Below the pieces are notes generated by a model that was not told the origin of the DNA, did not search any database, and worked only from the letters and a program-made list of their open reading frames with translations. From Lysobacter antibioticus (lineage in GTDB: Bacteria; Pseudomonadota; Gammaproteobacteria; Xanthomonadales; Xanthomonadaceae), in the NCBI RefSeq assembly GCF_001442535.1, contig NZ_CP013141.1, positions 4,182,553-4,246,552 of the forward strand: DNA of 64,000 bases, in the 5' to 3' direction. This document shows, piece after piece, positions 27,777 to 35,472 of this stretch. The first letter of the stretch is position 1; every line of letters starts with the position of its first letter. The translations under genes were made by a program, and so were the position numbers.

Positions 27777-28637
27777 ATGAACTATCGCCACGCCTTCCAT
27801 GCCGGCAATCACGCCGATGTGCTCAAGCACGTCGCCTTGCTGGCCCTGTGCGATGCCCTGACCGTCAAGCCCGCGCCGCTGTTCGCCCTGGACACCCATG
27901 CCGGGCGCGGCCTGTATCCGCTCGACGGCAATTCGGCGCTGCGCACCGGCGAAGCCGAGGGCGGTATCGGCCGCCTGCTGGCCGAGGCGCCGAAACAGGC
28001 CGCGATCAGCCGTTACCTGGCCGCGGTGCGCGCCTGCCGCAACGAGCACGGCCCCTCGGCCTATCCCGGCTCGCCCTGGCTGCTCGCGCATGCTTTGCGC
28101 GAGGACGACCGCATCGCCGCCTGCGAGCTGCAGCCGGAAGAAGCTAGCCAGTTGGAGCATCACTTCAAGGCCGATCCGCGCGTCGCAGTGCACGCGCGCG
28201 ACGGCTACGCGGCGATGAAGGCCATGTTGCCGCCGAAGATCGGCGCGACCCGCTACAACCGCGGCCTGGTCCTGATCGACCCGCCCTACGAAGCCCAGCT
28301 CGAAGAATTCGATACCGCCCTGGGCGCCTTGCGCGACGCCCTCGCCCGCTGGCCGCAGGGCTGCTACGTGCTGTGGTACCCGATCAAGCGCCGCCGCGCC
28401 CTGCAGCCGTTCTACCGCCGCGCCGCCACCCTGCCGGCCAAGTCGATCCTGACCGCCGAACTGCTGGTGCGCGCCGACGACTCGCCGCTGCGCATGAACG
28501 GCAGCGGCCTGCTGCTGCTCAATCCGCCGTGGCAGTTCGACCAGACCCTGGGGGCCGCGCTGCCGGTGCTGGCACGCACGCTGGCCGAAACCGCGGATGC
28601 ATCGGCGGCGGTGAGCTGGCTCAAGCAGGCCGACTGA
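27777..28637 (+). CDS. rlmJ: 23S rRNA (adenine(2030)-N6)-methyltransferase RlmJ
   Basis: 286 aa. The N-terminus MNYRHAFHAGNHADVLKHVA is diagnostic of RlmJ, which methylates A2030 of 23S rRNA using SAM. The helical insert region (LYPLDGNSALRTGEAEGGI) and the catalytic DPPY motif (GLVLIDPPYEAQLEEF) are clear, followed by YVLWYPIKRRRALQPFYR. Start at 27777 removes 85 upstream open codons derived from repeats. It is divergent from creB. Confidence 0.95.
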   Translation: MNYRHAFHAGNHADVLKHVALLALCDALTVKPAPLFALDTHAGRGLYPLDGNSALRTGEAEGGIGRLLAEAPKQAAISRYLAAVRACRNEHGPSAYPGSPWLLAHALREDDRIAACELQPEEASQLEHHFKADPRVAVHARDGYAAMKAMLPPKIGATRYNRGLVLIDPPYEAQLEEFDTALGALRDALARWPQGCYVLWYPIKRRRALQPFYRRAATLPAKSILTAELLVRADDSPLRMNGSGLLLLNPPWQFDQTLGAALPVLARTLAETADASAAVSWLKQAD

Positions 28638-28933
28638 GCCGTACCGAAGCATCGCGCAAGCTCCCTGCAATACCTCGCTGCAATGCAGCGAGACGCCGAG
28701 GCGCGCTGGCTTTCGATGACCACCTGCGATTGCATTCGCCGCATCGCCGCCCGCCGAGCGCGGGCCGCGAACGCTGGCCGGCAAACGCCGAAACCTCGGT
28801 AAAACCCGGCCGAATCGACGGCGGCGTCATTCGCCGTCGTGCCCGCCTGGCCGCGATTGGCCGCTTGCGACGCGCTTGGATCCCGGCGTATCACTCCCGG
28901 GCCCACTGAAGGGCGAATGGAGAGGGAGTTCGA
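28638..28933. other. Intergenic region upstream of the Cys-rich peptide gene
   Basis: 296 bases between rlmJ and the small peptide gene. No gene, repeat family or obvious strong sigma-70 promoter is visible. Confidence 0.4.
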
Positions 28934-29140
28934 ATGTCCAGGAAGAAGATTTCGTTCCTTGCGATCTGCGCGTTCGCGTTCGGCATCGGCATGGCGTCGA
29001 CCGCCGGCGCCGCCGGCTGCAACAACACCTGCCGGCTCGGCTGCGAGACCGCACTGACCAACTGCGAGAACAACGGCGGCACCCAGTGCTACGTGACCTA
29101 CTCGCAGTGCTATCGCCGCTGCGGCTGCATCCTGCCCTGA
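28934..29140 (+). CDS. Small secreted cysteine-rich peptide
   Basis: 68 aa precursor. MSRKKISFLAICAFAFGIGM followed by ASTAGA is a clear Sec signal peptide, leaving a mature peptide of about 42 aa with eight cysteines (precursor positions 29, 33, 37, 44, 52, 59, 63, 65). The pairs 44/52, 37/59 and 33/63 are exactly mirror-symmetric about Gly48 in the turn ENNGGTQ, which suggests a helical hairpin laddered by disulfides; 29/65 is off by two. A strong AGAGGGAG ribosome binding site lies six bases before the ATG. It has its own hairpin after the stop. I do not recognise the family; a structural, enzyme-inhibitor or antimicrobial role would be guesswork. Confidence 0.78.
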   Translation: MSRKKISFLAICAFAFGIGMASTAGAAGCNNTCRLGCETALTNCENNGGTQCYVTYSQCYRRCGCILP

Positions 29141-29154
29141 TCGATCACGGCACG

Positions 29155-29180
29155 ACCGGGGAGAGTCCGCTCTCTCCGGT
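29155..29180 (+). terminator. Hairpin after the Cys-rich peptide gene
   Basis: Eleven-bp stem ACCGGGGAGAG/CTCTCTCCGGT (one G-U pair), loop TCCG, 15 bases after the stop. No U tract follows, so it may be an RNA-stabilising hairpin rather than a full terminator. Confidence 0.5.
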
Positions 29181-29234
29181 CTCCGGCCCTGGCAAGCGGC
29201 CTGCGAAGCAGCAAGACGACTGAGCCGCGGCGGC

Positions 29235-29723
29235 TCAGCCTTCGCCGTCCACCACGCCGTTGCGGGGTCGGCGCATCTCGACCAGGTCGAAGCCCGGCGC
29301 GAAACCGTCGCGCTGTTCGCACATCGCCCGGAAGCCATGGCGGGCGTAGAAGGCCCGGCTGTGCTGGGTGGTCTCGAGCACGCTCCAGGCGAACGCCGGC
29401 TCGGCATCGATGCGGCGCAGGCGCTCGCTCAACAGGCGCTCGCCGAGCCCGCGCCGATGCAGGTCGCGCCGGACCATGCCCCAACACAGCACCGCGATGC
29501 TGGCGTCGCCATCGCTGGCCGCATAACCGCCGCAGGCGACGATGCCCTCGCCTTCGAGCTCGATCACCCAATAGCCAACGATCTCGTCGTCGATTTCGTC
29601 GAGGGTCCGGATGAAATCGGCGCGTTCAAGCTCGGCGAAGTAATCCGGCACGTTGCTGTCGAACAAGGCCAGGCAGGCGGCGCGATCCTCGGCCCGATAA
29701 CGGCGCAGGCTTGGCGCGCTCAA
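29235..29723 (-). CDS. GNAT-family N-acetyltransferase
   Basis: 162 aa acetyltransferase. The acetyl-CoA loop is VRRDLHRRGLGERLLSERL, with TTQHSRAFYARHGFRA as the C-terminal motif B. The proposed start is a TTG at 29723 that overlaps the stop of the upstream DUF1963 gene (TTGA), giving MSAPSLRRYRAEDRAACLAL, the expected beginning of the GNAT fold; the open frame upstream is Arg/Pro-rich shadow sequence. The substrate is unknown. Coupling to the DUF1963 protein suggests co-expression. Confidence 0.8.
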   Translation of the reverse strand: MSAPSLRRYRAEDRAACLALFDSNVPDYFAELERADFIRTLDEIDDEIVGYWVIELEGEGIVACGGYAASDGDASIAVLCWGMVRRDLHRRGLGERLLSERLRRIDAEPAFAWSVLETTQHSRAFYARHGFRAMCEQRDGFAPGFDLVEMRRPRNGVVDGEG

Positions 29724-30727
29724 TAGCAGTCCCAGTGATAGGACACGCGGCTGAAATCGGCGCGGGCGAGGTCGTCGGGGTCGATGAAGAAATTGGCGAT
29801 GCCCGAATCGCCCCACATCAGCGCGTCGTCGCTGTCGAGCTGGAACAACAACAGGCGCCGGTCCGAGGACTCGCGCGGGTCGCTCTGGGTGAAGTCGGGG
29901 TAGCCGCCGAGCTTGTGCCCGGAACGCGACAGGTAATCGCTGAGCGCGTCCTGCAGGTCTTCCTCGGTCGCATCCGGATGCTCGCCGCGATAACGCTCGA
30001 TCAACGGCTCGACCCCGCCTTCCAGCGCCTGCTCGAAATGCGCATCGTTGGCGCCGATGATCTCGTGGTCGGCGATGAAGCGCATACGCTGCGGTTTAGC
30101 CGGGTCGAACGGCAGCGAATCGGCCCCGGCCGTCGCCTTCGGCGGCGCGATCGCCGCGGCCGCCAGTTCCGGCCAATAGATCACCCGGAAGCCGGTCTGC
30201 TTGGCGAGCGCGTCCATGCGGCCCTGGCCGTGCGCGTCGTCGAGCGCAGCGCCGTAGTAATCGTCGCCGGAGATGAAGAACTGCAGCATGCCGCGCTCGG
30301 GGTAGCCGGGCATCTTCGGCACTTCGGCCAGATTGACCTGGGCCAGCAGGAACAAGGGCTGGCCCTTGCCATCGCGCGGATAGTCGCGCCCGGCCGCCCA
30401 ATAGGCCTGGCCGCCGACCTTGCTGATCCCGGCGTCGTCGCGCGCCAATGCGCTCAACTCGATCCGCGCCACCGGCCGTTGCGTCTTGCGCAGCGCCTCG
30501 TCGGCCGGCGCGAGCACCGCCTTGGCCTGTGCGTCGTCGTCGGCCTTGGCGCAGCCCGGCGTTTGTGCGCCGCTGTCCGGCAGGCCGGCGTCGGCCCCAG
30601 TTTGCGCGGCGCCCTTTTCGATCTGGCCTTCGATATTGCGATACACGGCGTAGCCCACGCCGGCGGTCGCGGCGAGGCCCGCGACCACGATCGCCATCGA
30701 CAACAACACCGCGGTTCCCGTCTTCAT
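29720..30727 (-). CDS. Membrane-anchored DUF1963 (YwqG-like) protein
   Basis: 335 aa. An N-terminal helix (AVLLSMAIVVAGLAATAGVG) anchors or exports the protein; the rest is a DUF1963/YwqG domain with ISKVGGQAYWAAG, PLFLLAQVNLAEVPKMPGYP, HKLGGYPDFTQSDPR and the terminal MWGDSGIANFFIDPDDLARA. YwqG-type proteins are structurally known but have no established biochemical role. A membrane-anchored version is less common than the cytosolic form. The stop overlaps the TTG start of the following acetyltransferase gene. Confidence 0.82.
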   Translation of the reverse strand: MKTGTAVLLSMAIVVAGLAATAGVGYAVYRNIEGQIEKGAAQTGADAGLPDSGAQTPGCAKADDDAQAKAVLAPADEALRKTQRPVARIELSALARDDAGISKVGGQAYWAAGRDYPRDGKGQPLFLLAQVNLAEVPKMPGYPERGMLQFFISGDDYYGAALDDAHGQGRMDALAKQTGFRVIYWPELAAAAIAPPKATAGADSLPFDPAKPQRMRFIADHEIIGANDAHFEQALEGGVEPLIERYRGEHPDATEEDLQDALSDYLSRSGHKLGGYPDFTQSDPRESSDRRLLLFQLDSDDALMWGDSGIANFFIDPDDLARADFSRVSYHWDCY

Positions 30728-30808
30728 CGCCTGCCCGCCATCCCTCGGCTACGTCGCCTGCGCAGAGTATCGCCGAGAACGGTCAGGGCGAAGATCGCGG
30801 CCAAGAAA

Positions 30809-30836
30809 AAGCCGGAAGCGCGAACGCTTCCGGCTT
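30809..30836 (-). terminator. Intrinsic terminator of the CDF transporter gene
   Basis: Twelve-bp perfect stem AAGCCGGAAGCG/CGCTTCCGGCTT, loop CGAA; leftward it is followed by TTTCTTGG. It lies 43 bases beyond the CDF stop codon. Confidence 0.85.
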
Positions 30837-30878
30837 GATCGTGGTGGTTGCGGCACGGCCTGGCGCCGTTGCCTCGGC

Positions 30879-31793
30879 TCAATCGCCGGACTTCGAATCC
30901 GGCTCGAAGAAGCTCCAGCGCACTTCCGGGAAGGCCTGCTTCATCGCCCGCTCGACCGTGTTGATCTGGTCGGTCAGGGCCGCCACGCTCTGCTCCTCGC
31001 GCATCTGCGCCTGCACCGAAACCATCACCTCGTTGCCGAGCTGCAGGGTGATCAGGCTGATCACGCGGGCGATTTCCGGGCGGCCGTCGAGGAACTCGCG
31101 GATCTGCAACTGACGCTGCGGATCGACGCTCTGGCCGATCAGCATCGCCTTGACCTCGATCGCCACGAACACCGCGACGATGATCAGCAACGCGCCGATG
31201 CTGATGGTGCCGATGGCGTCCCAGATCGGGTTGCCTGTGGCCACCGCCAGCAGCACCGCCGCCAACGCCAGCACCAGGCCCAACAAGGCGGCCAGATCTT
31301 CGCCGAAGATCACCACCAGTTCGGCCTGGCGGCTCTCGCGGAACCACTGCCACAACGAGCGCTGGCCACGGGCCTTGGCGACTTCCTGCAGACAGGCGCG
31401 CATCGATACCGCCTCGGCGACGATGCCGAAGGTCAGCACGCCGGCCGCCCACCACCACTGCTTGAGCGGTTCGGGGTGCTGCAGTTTGTGGATGCCCTCG
31501 TACAGCGAGAACATGCCGCCGACGGTGAACAACATCACCGCGACCAGGAACGACCAGAAATAGATGGCCTTGCCGTAGCCGAGCGGATAGTCCGGCGACG
31601 GCGGCCGCTTGGATTGTTTCAGGCCCAGGATCAACAGGCCCTGGTTGCCGCAGTCGGCCAGGGAGTGCACGGTCTCGGCCAGCATCGCGCTGGAACCGGT
31701 GAAGTACGCCGCCACGCCCTTGGATACCGCGATGGCGAAATTGGCACCAAGTGCGAACAGAATTGCGCGGGTCGAATCGCCACCACCGGCCAT
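30879..31793 (-). CDS. Cation diffusion facilitator family transporter
   Basis: 304 aa inner-membrane divalent-cation/proton antiporter. Helix 2 contains the metal-site signature AETVHSLADCGNQGLL (HSxxD), followed by YGKAIYFWSFLVAVML; the fifth helix carries VIFGEDLAALLGLVLA (replacing the usual HxxxD with GEDxxA). That departure, and the ETVHS form, match the SLC30A9-like branch of CDF proteins rather than classical zinc exporters such as YiiP. The C-terminal cytosolic domain is present (VSVQAQMREEQSVAALTDQI). Substrate could be Zn, Mn or Co. Confidence 0.87.
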   Translation of the reverse strand: MAGGGDSTRAILFALGANFAIAVSKGVAAYFTGSSAMLAETVHSLADCGNQGLLILGLKQSKRPPSPDYPLGYGKAIYFWSFLVAVMLFTVGGMFSLYEGIHKLQHPEPLKQWWWAAGVLTFGIVAEAVSMRACLQEVAKARGQRSLWQWFRESRQAELVVIFGEDLAALLGLVLALAAVLLAVATGNPIWDAIGTISIGALLIIVAVFVAIEVKAMLIGQSVDPQRQLQIREFLDGRPEIARVISLITLQLGNEVMVSVQAQMREEQSVAALTDQINTVERAMKQAFPEVRWSFFEPDSKSGD

Positions 31794-32008
31794 GACAACG
31801 TTGCTCCTTGAGGTTCAGCGGCGAAGTCTAGCATTGCCGATTAAGGCCGATACGCAGCCGCAACCGGCGCACCCAAGCCGCTGCGCCGCGGTTGGGGCCG
31901 GCCTCGTCGCCCTCGGCCGCGCCTGCGGCGACCGGGACGGGCCGCGGCCTCCCCGCCTTCGCGGGGCCGCCGCTTCAACGCGCGACCCCGGCGGTCGCGC
32001 GGCCCGGG

Positions 32009-34129
32009 TCAGAAGCGGTAGGTCACCGTGCCGGTGACATTGCGGCCGTTGCCGGTGAAGCAGTCGCCGAACGCCCGGCACGGTGCGTAGTACTGCTTGT
32101 CGGCCAGGTTGGTCAGGTTGAGCGTGAACGACCACTGCGGCAGATCGAAGGAGACCAACGCATCGGCCAGGGTATAGCCCGGCGTGCGCAGGCTGCCGTT
32201 GCCGCCGATCGACAGGGTCGAGCCGACGTGGCGCACGCCGGCGCCCAGGCGGATGCGGCCGCTGTCGCCCCAGTCGAACTGCTTCACGCCCCAGACCGAG
32301 GCGAGTTCCTTCGGCACGTCGGCGAGCTGGCGGTCGACCTCGGGGGCGAAGTTGCTGCGGGTCACTTCGGCTTCGTTGTAGCTGTAGCTCGCGGTGACGT
32401 AGAAATCGTTGGCCAGAGTGTGGGTGGCCTCGAGCTCGACGCCCCTGGAACTGACCTCGCCGGTCTGCACCGAATTGAGCACGTTTTCTGGGTCGTTGGT
32501 CTGGCGGTTCTTTTCGCGGATGTCGTACACCGCCAGGGTCACCAGGGTCTGCTCGCGCGGCTGCCATTTAACGCCCATCTCGTACTGGCGCCCTTGCTGC
32601 GGCTTGAACGGCTGGCTGAAGAAATCCAGGCTGCCGATCGGCAGGAACGACTCGCTGTAGCTCAGGTACGGCGAGAAGCCGCGGCCGGCATCGACGATCA
32701 AGCCGGCGCGGTAGCTGGTGGCGTAGTCCTCGATGCGCGGCTGATCGCCGACCTGGGTGCGGGCACGGTCGCGGCGCGCGCCGAGCACGGCGGTGACGCG
32801 CTCGCCCCAGCGGATCTGGTCCTGCACGTAGACACCGACCTGGGTCTGGTCCTGGCGCGGCTGCGGCGCAAGCCCGGGCAGCACGAAGTGGCCGTAAACC
32901 GGCGCATAGGCGTCGATCGGCGTGGTCGCGCCGAAGCCGGTCATCGCGGTCTGGCGGAAACGCAGGTAGTCGACACCGGCCAACACGGTATGGCGCAGCG
33001 CGCCGGTGGCGAAATCGATCTGGACGTTGTTGTCGGCCGTCAGCGTGTCGATGCGCGGGTTGTTGATGTAGGCCGAGCGCGGCAGCACCCGTCCTTCGGC
33101 ATCGAGGAAGGGATTGCCCGGATTGGAGTAGACGTCCGGATAGATCTCGGTGAAATCGGTGCGTGATTTGGCGTAGCGCAGGCTGCTGTTGAAGCGCAGC
33201 GCATCGGAGAAGGCGTGCTCGAACAACACGGTGGCGCTGGCCTGGCGGCTGTCGAGGCGGTCGGCATCGGGCTCGCCGAGCAGGCGATGGTTCGGCAGGC
33301 GCCGGCCCGGCGCCGCGCGCAAAGTCGAAACCACCGGCAGGAACTGCTGGCTCGATCCGCTCTCGTCCTTCTGCAGCAGGCCCAGGAAGGCCAGCTGGGT
33401 CGCGTCGGAAATGCGCCAGGTCAAGGAAGGCGCCAGCACCAGGCGGTCGTCGGGCATGCGATCGGTCTGTTGCTGGGCGTCGCGCGCCACGCCGACGATG
33501 CGGCCGGCGACGGTGCCGGCCTCGTTAAGCGGGCCGGTCAGGTCGAACTGCAGCTGCCTGCGCTGGTTCGTGCCGTAGCTCAGGCCGACTTCGCCGGCGC
33601 GCTGGAACTGCGGGCGCTTGCTGACCAGGTTGAAGACGCCGCCGGAACCGCCGGCGCCGTACAGCATCGACGAGGGCCCGCGCAGCAGCTCGGCGCGTTC
33701 CATCGTGTAGACCTCCGGGCGCGGCACCAGGCTGGAACCGATCTGCCGGGTCATGCCGTCGAGGAAGGACACCGGCGAGAAGCCGCGCACCAGCGAGCCG
33801 TCGCTGCGCGTGTCCAGGCCGTAGGCCTCGCTGTAGGCGCCGGCCGAATAGCGCAGGGTCTCCTGCAGGTTCTGCACGCCGCGGTCGGCGGCCTGCTCGG
33901 CGGTGATCACGCTGATCGCCTGCGGGGTTTCGATCAGGCGCGTATCGGTCTTGGTCGCGGTGGTGGCGCGGTCGGCGACCACGACCACCGAGTCCAGGCG
34001 CTTGGCCTCGCGCTCGGCGGCGTCGGCGAAGGCCGTGCCCGCGGCCAGTGCGGTCAACGCGGCCAACAAGCCCCGGGCGAGACAGTGCGGACGAGGCGGA
34101 AGCGGGCGCAACGAATGCGAAAACGTCAT
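32009..34129 (-). CDS. TonB-dependent siderophore receptor
   Basis: 706 aa outer-membrane beta-barrel. The signal peptide (MTFSHSLRPLPPRPHCLARG, hydrophobic run, ending AFA) precedes the plug domain with ETPQAISVITAEQAADRGVQ, a TonB-dependent siderophore receptor signature, then GFSPVSFLDGMTRQIG and ELLRGPSSMLYGAGGSGGVF. The barrel ends in the aromatic TGTVTYRF. No clear TonB box can be singled out; the SVVVVADR segment near the mature N-terminus is a candidate. It likely imports a ferric siderophore. The start at 34129 lacks a good ribosome binding site. A possible Fur site is upstream. Confidence 0.9.
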   Translation of the reverse strand: MTFSHSLRPLPPRPHCLARGLLAALTALAAGTAFADAAEREAKRLDSVVVVADRATTATKTDTRLIETPQAISVITAEQAADRGVQNLQETLRYSAGAYSEAYGLDTRSDGSLVRGFSPVSFLDGMTRQIGSSLVPRPEVYTMERAELLRGPSSMLYGAGGSGGVFNLVSKRPQFQRAGEVGLSYGTNQRRQLQFDLTGPLNEAGTVAGRIVGVARDAQQQTDRMPDDRLVLAPSLTWRISDATQLAFLGLLQKDESGSSQQFLPVVSTLRAAPGRRLPNHRLLGEPDADRLDSRQASATVLFEHAFSDALRFNSSLRYAKSRTDFTEIYPDVYSNPGNPFLDAEGRVLPRSAYINNPRIDTLTADNNVQIDFATGALRHTVLAGVDYLRFRQTAMTGFGATTPIDAYAPVYGHFVLPGLAPQPRQDQTQVGVYVQDQIRWGERVTAVLGARRDRARTQVGDQPRIEDYATSYRAGLIVDAGRGFSPYLSYSESFLPIGSLDFFSQPFKPQQGRQYEMGVKWQPREQTLVTLAVYDIREKNRQTNDPENVLNSVQTGEVSSRGVELEATHTLANDFYVTASYSYNEAEVTRSNFAPEVDRQLADVPKELASVWGVKQFDWGDSGRIRLGAGVRHVGSTLSIGGNGSLRTPGYTLADALVSFDLPQWSFTLNLTNLADKQYYAPCRAFGDCFTGNGRNVTGTVTYRF

Positions 34130-34510
34130 CAGGGGTATTCCAAAGCTGGGCGAAGGGATCGGCGGCGCCCCGGCCGCCTGCGCACAGGCGCAACACGGCC
34201 GCAGACACGGGCGAGGCATCGTCCGGTCGGGCGGCGGCAGGCGGCATTTGGCTGAGCCCGGCGGCGCGGGCGTCTGGCTGGCCTTAGAGGCGGTTGTCAG
34301 GCCGGCGAGTCGGCGGCATGATGCGAGCAATTCTCATTTCAAGCATCGATTGCGTCAAGAAAAAGAACAGTCAGGCACATTGTCGCGAGGGCCCCGCCTT
34401 TCGCCTCTCGACCGTGGAATTGCGGGCTATGGCATGCCGCCGGTCGGACCGGCGTCAACCGAGCCTAAAGATGAAGGGCGAAGTCCGTCACAATGTGCCA
34501 ATATCCGACC
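34130..34510. other. Divergent intergenic region between siderophore receptor and GNAT gene
   Basis: About 380 bases. The receptor-proximal part is very GC-rich; the middle (34315-34385) is AT-richer and holds the possible Fur site, so the promoters probably lie there. No gene is supported; the receptor frame stays open by chance 67 codons upstream of its start. Confidence 0.5.
34321..34341 (-). promoter_or_regulatory. Possible Fur-binding site upstream of the siderophore receptor
   Basis: Minus-strand sequence GAAATGAGAATTGCTCGCAT contains the hexamer GAGAAT, one mismatch from the Fur unit GATAAT, with a weaker unit beside it. It lies about 195 bases before the receptor start. The match is partial. 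Confidence 0.35.
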
Positions 34511-35131
34511 ATGGCCACGCGTGAACGTTTGCCGCCCTGGCATGAACGCCAGCGTCTTCCCAACGGACGCGAAGTATTGATTCGTCCGGTGCGTCCGGAA
34601 GATGCCGAGCCCTTGCGAGCGGGCTTTACTCTGCTGCAACCCGATGAGGTGCGGCAGCGATTCCTCTACGCGCTGAAAGAACTCACGCCGGAAATGGCCG
34701 AGCGCTTCACTCGGATCGATCCGCGCACCGAGTTCGCCCTGGTCGCGGCCGAACCCTTGCCTCCCGGCGAAGCCCTGGTCGGCGCGGTCGCCCGCGTCGC
34801 CATCGACGAACGCAGCCATGACGCCGAGTTCGCGATCCTGGTCAGCCGCTACATCGCCAACATGGGCCTAGGCCGCTATCTGATGACGCGCCTGGTCAAA
34901 TGGGCGCGCGGCAAGAAGGTGCATCGCCTGTACGGCGAGGTGTTCGAGCACAACACCCCGATGCTGTCGCTGGCGCAGTCGCTCGGCTTCGAGCGCGAGT
35001 TCCAGCAGGATTCCCCGGGCTTGATCCGGGTGGTGCTGGATCTACGTTCGAAAGCCGCACGCGCGGCCGAGCAGCAGGCCGCCGACCGCAAGATCGGCGA
35101 CAACCCGACCGACGACAGCAACGAGCCCTGA
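34511..35131 (+). CDS. GNAT-family acetyltransferase (PatZ-type small acetyltransferase)
   Basis: 206 aa. The N-terminal segment RLPNGREVLIRPVRPEDAEP and the DEVRQRFLYALKELTPEMAE helix resemble the GNAT domain of protein acetyltransferases of the Pat/YfiQ group without the ADP-forming acyl-CoA synthetase part. The acetyl-CoA loop is NMGLGRYLMTRLVKWARG. Substrate unknown; protein lysine acetylation is possible. The ATG at 34511 begins the conserved region; an ATG six codons upstream is an alternative and neither has a good ribosome binding site. The last 25 residues are polar and probably disordered. Confidence 0.8.
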   Translation: MATRERLPPWHERQRLPNGREVLIRPVRPEDAEPLRAGFTLLQPDEVRQRFLYALKELTPEMAERFTRIDPRTEFALVAAEPLPPGEALVGAVARVAIDERSHDAEFAILVSRYIANMGLGRYLMTRLVKWARGKKVHRLYGEVFEHNTPMLSLAQSLGFEREFQQDSPGLIRVVLDLRSKAARAAEQQAADRKIGDNPTDDSNEP

Positions 35132-35472
35132 GCACCCAAGGGCTGTCCAACGACACCGCCGGTGCCATCGCCCGGCGCGCCGCCTCCTCGTGCCGGTGAT
35201 CGTCCACGCCCGTCGCGATCGATCCGTTCGCCGCCCCGCCCCTGATCGCACCCCGGACTGAGCCAACGGCCAGAAACGGCACAGCACTCGATAGCGGCAA
35301 CCGCAGCGACGCCTGCGGCCGATCGCGTTGTCCGGCCGATCATCCACTCGGTTGACGCAACCCGCGCAGCGACGCCGATCACGCAGAAAAACAAGCTCGC
35401 ACAGATCGCCTGCGCAAAGCGCGCAGCCGCCCGCCCGGCACGCGCGGCCGATCCACTAAACTAGCCGACTCC
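35132..35472. other. Intergenic region upstream of mfd
   Basis: 341 bases with no supported gene, repeat or clear hairpin. The promoter of mfd is expected near its right end (TAAACT at 35456-35461 could be a -10 element). Confidence 0.4.
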
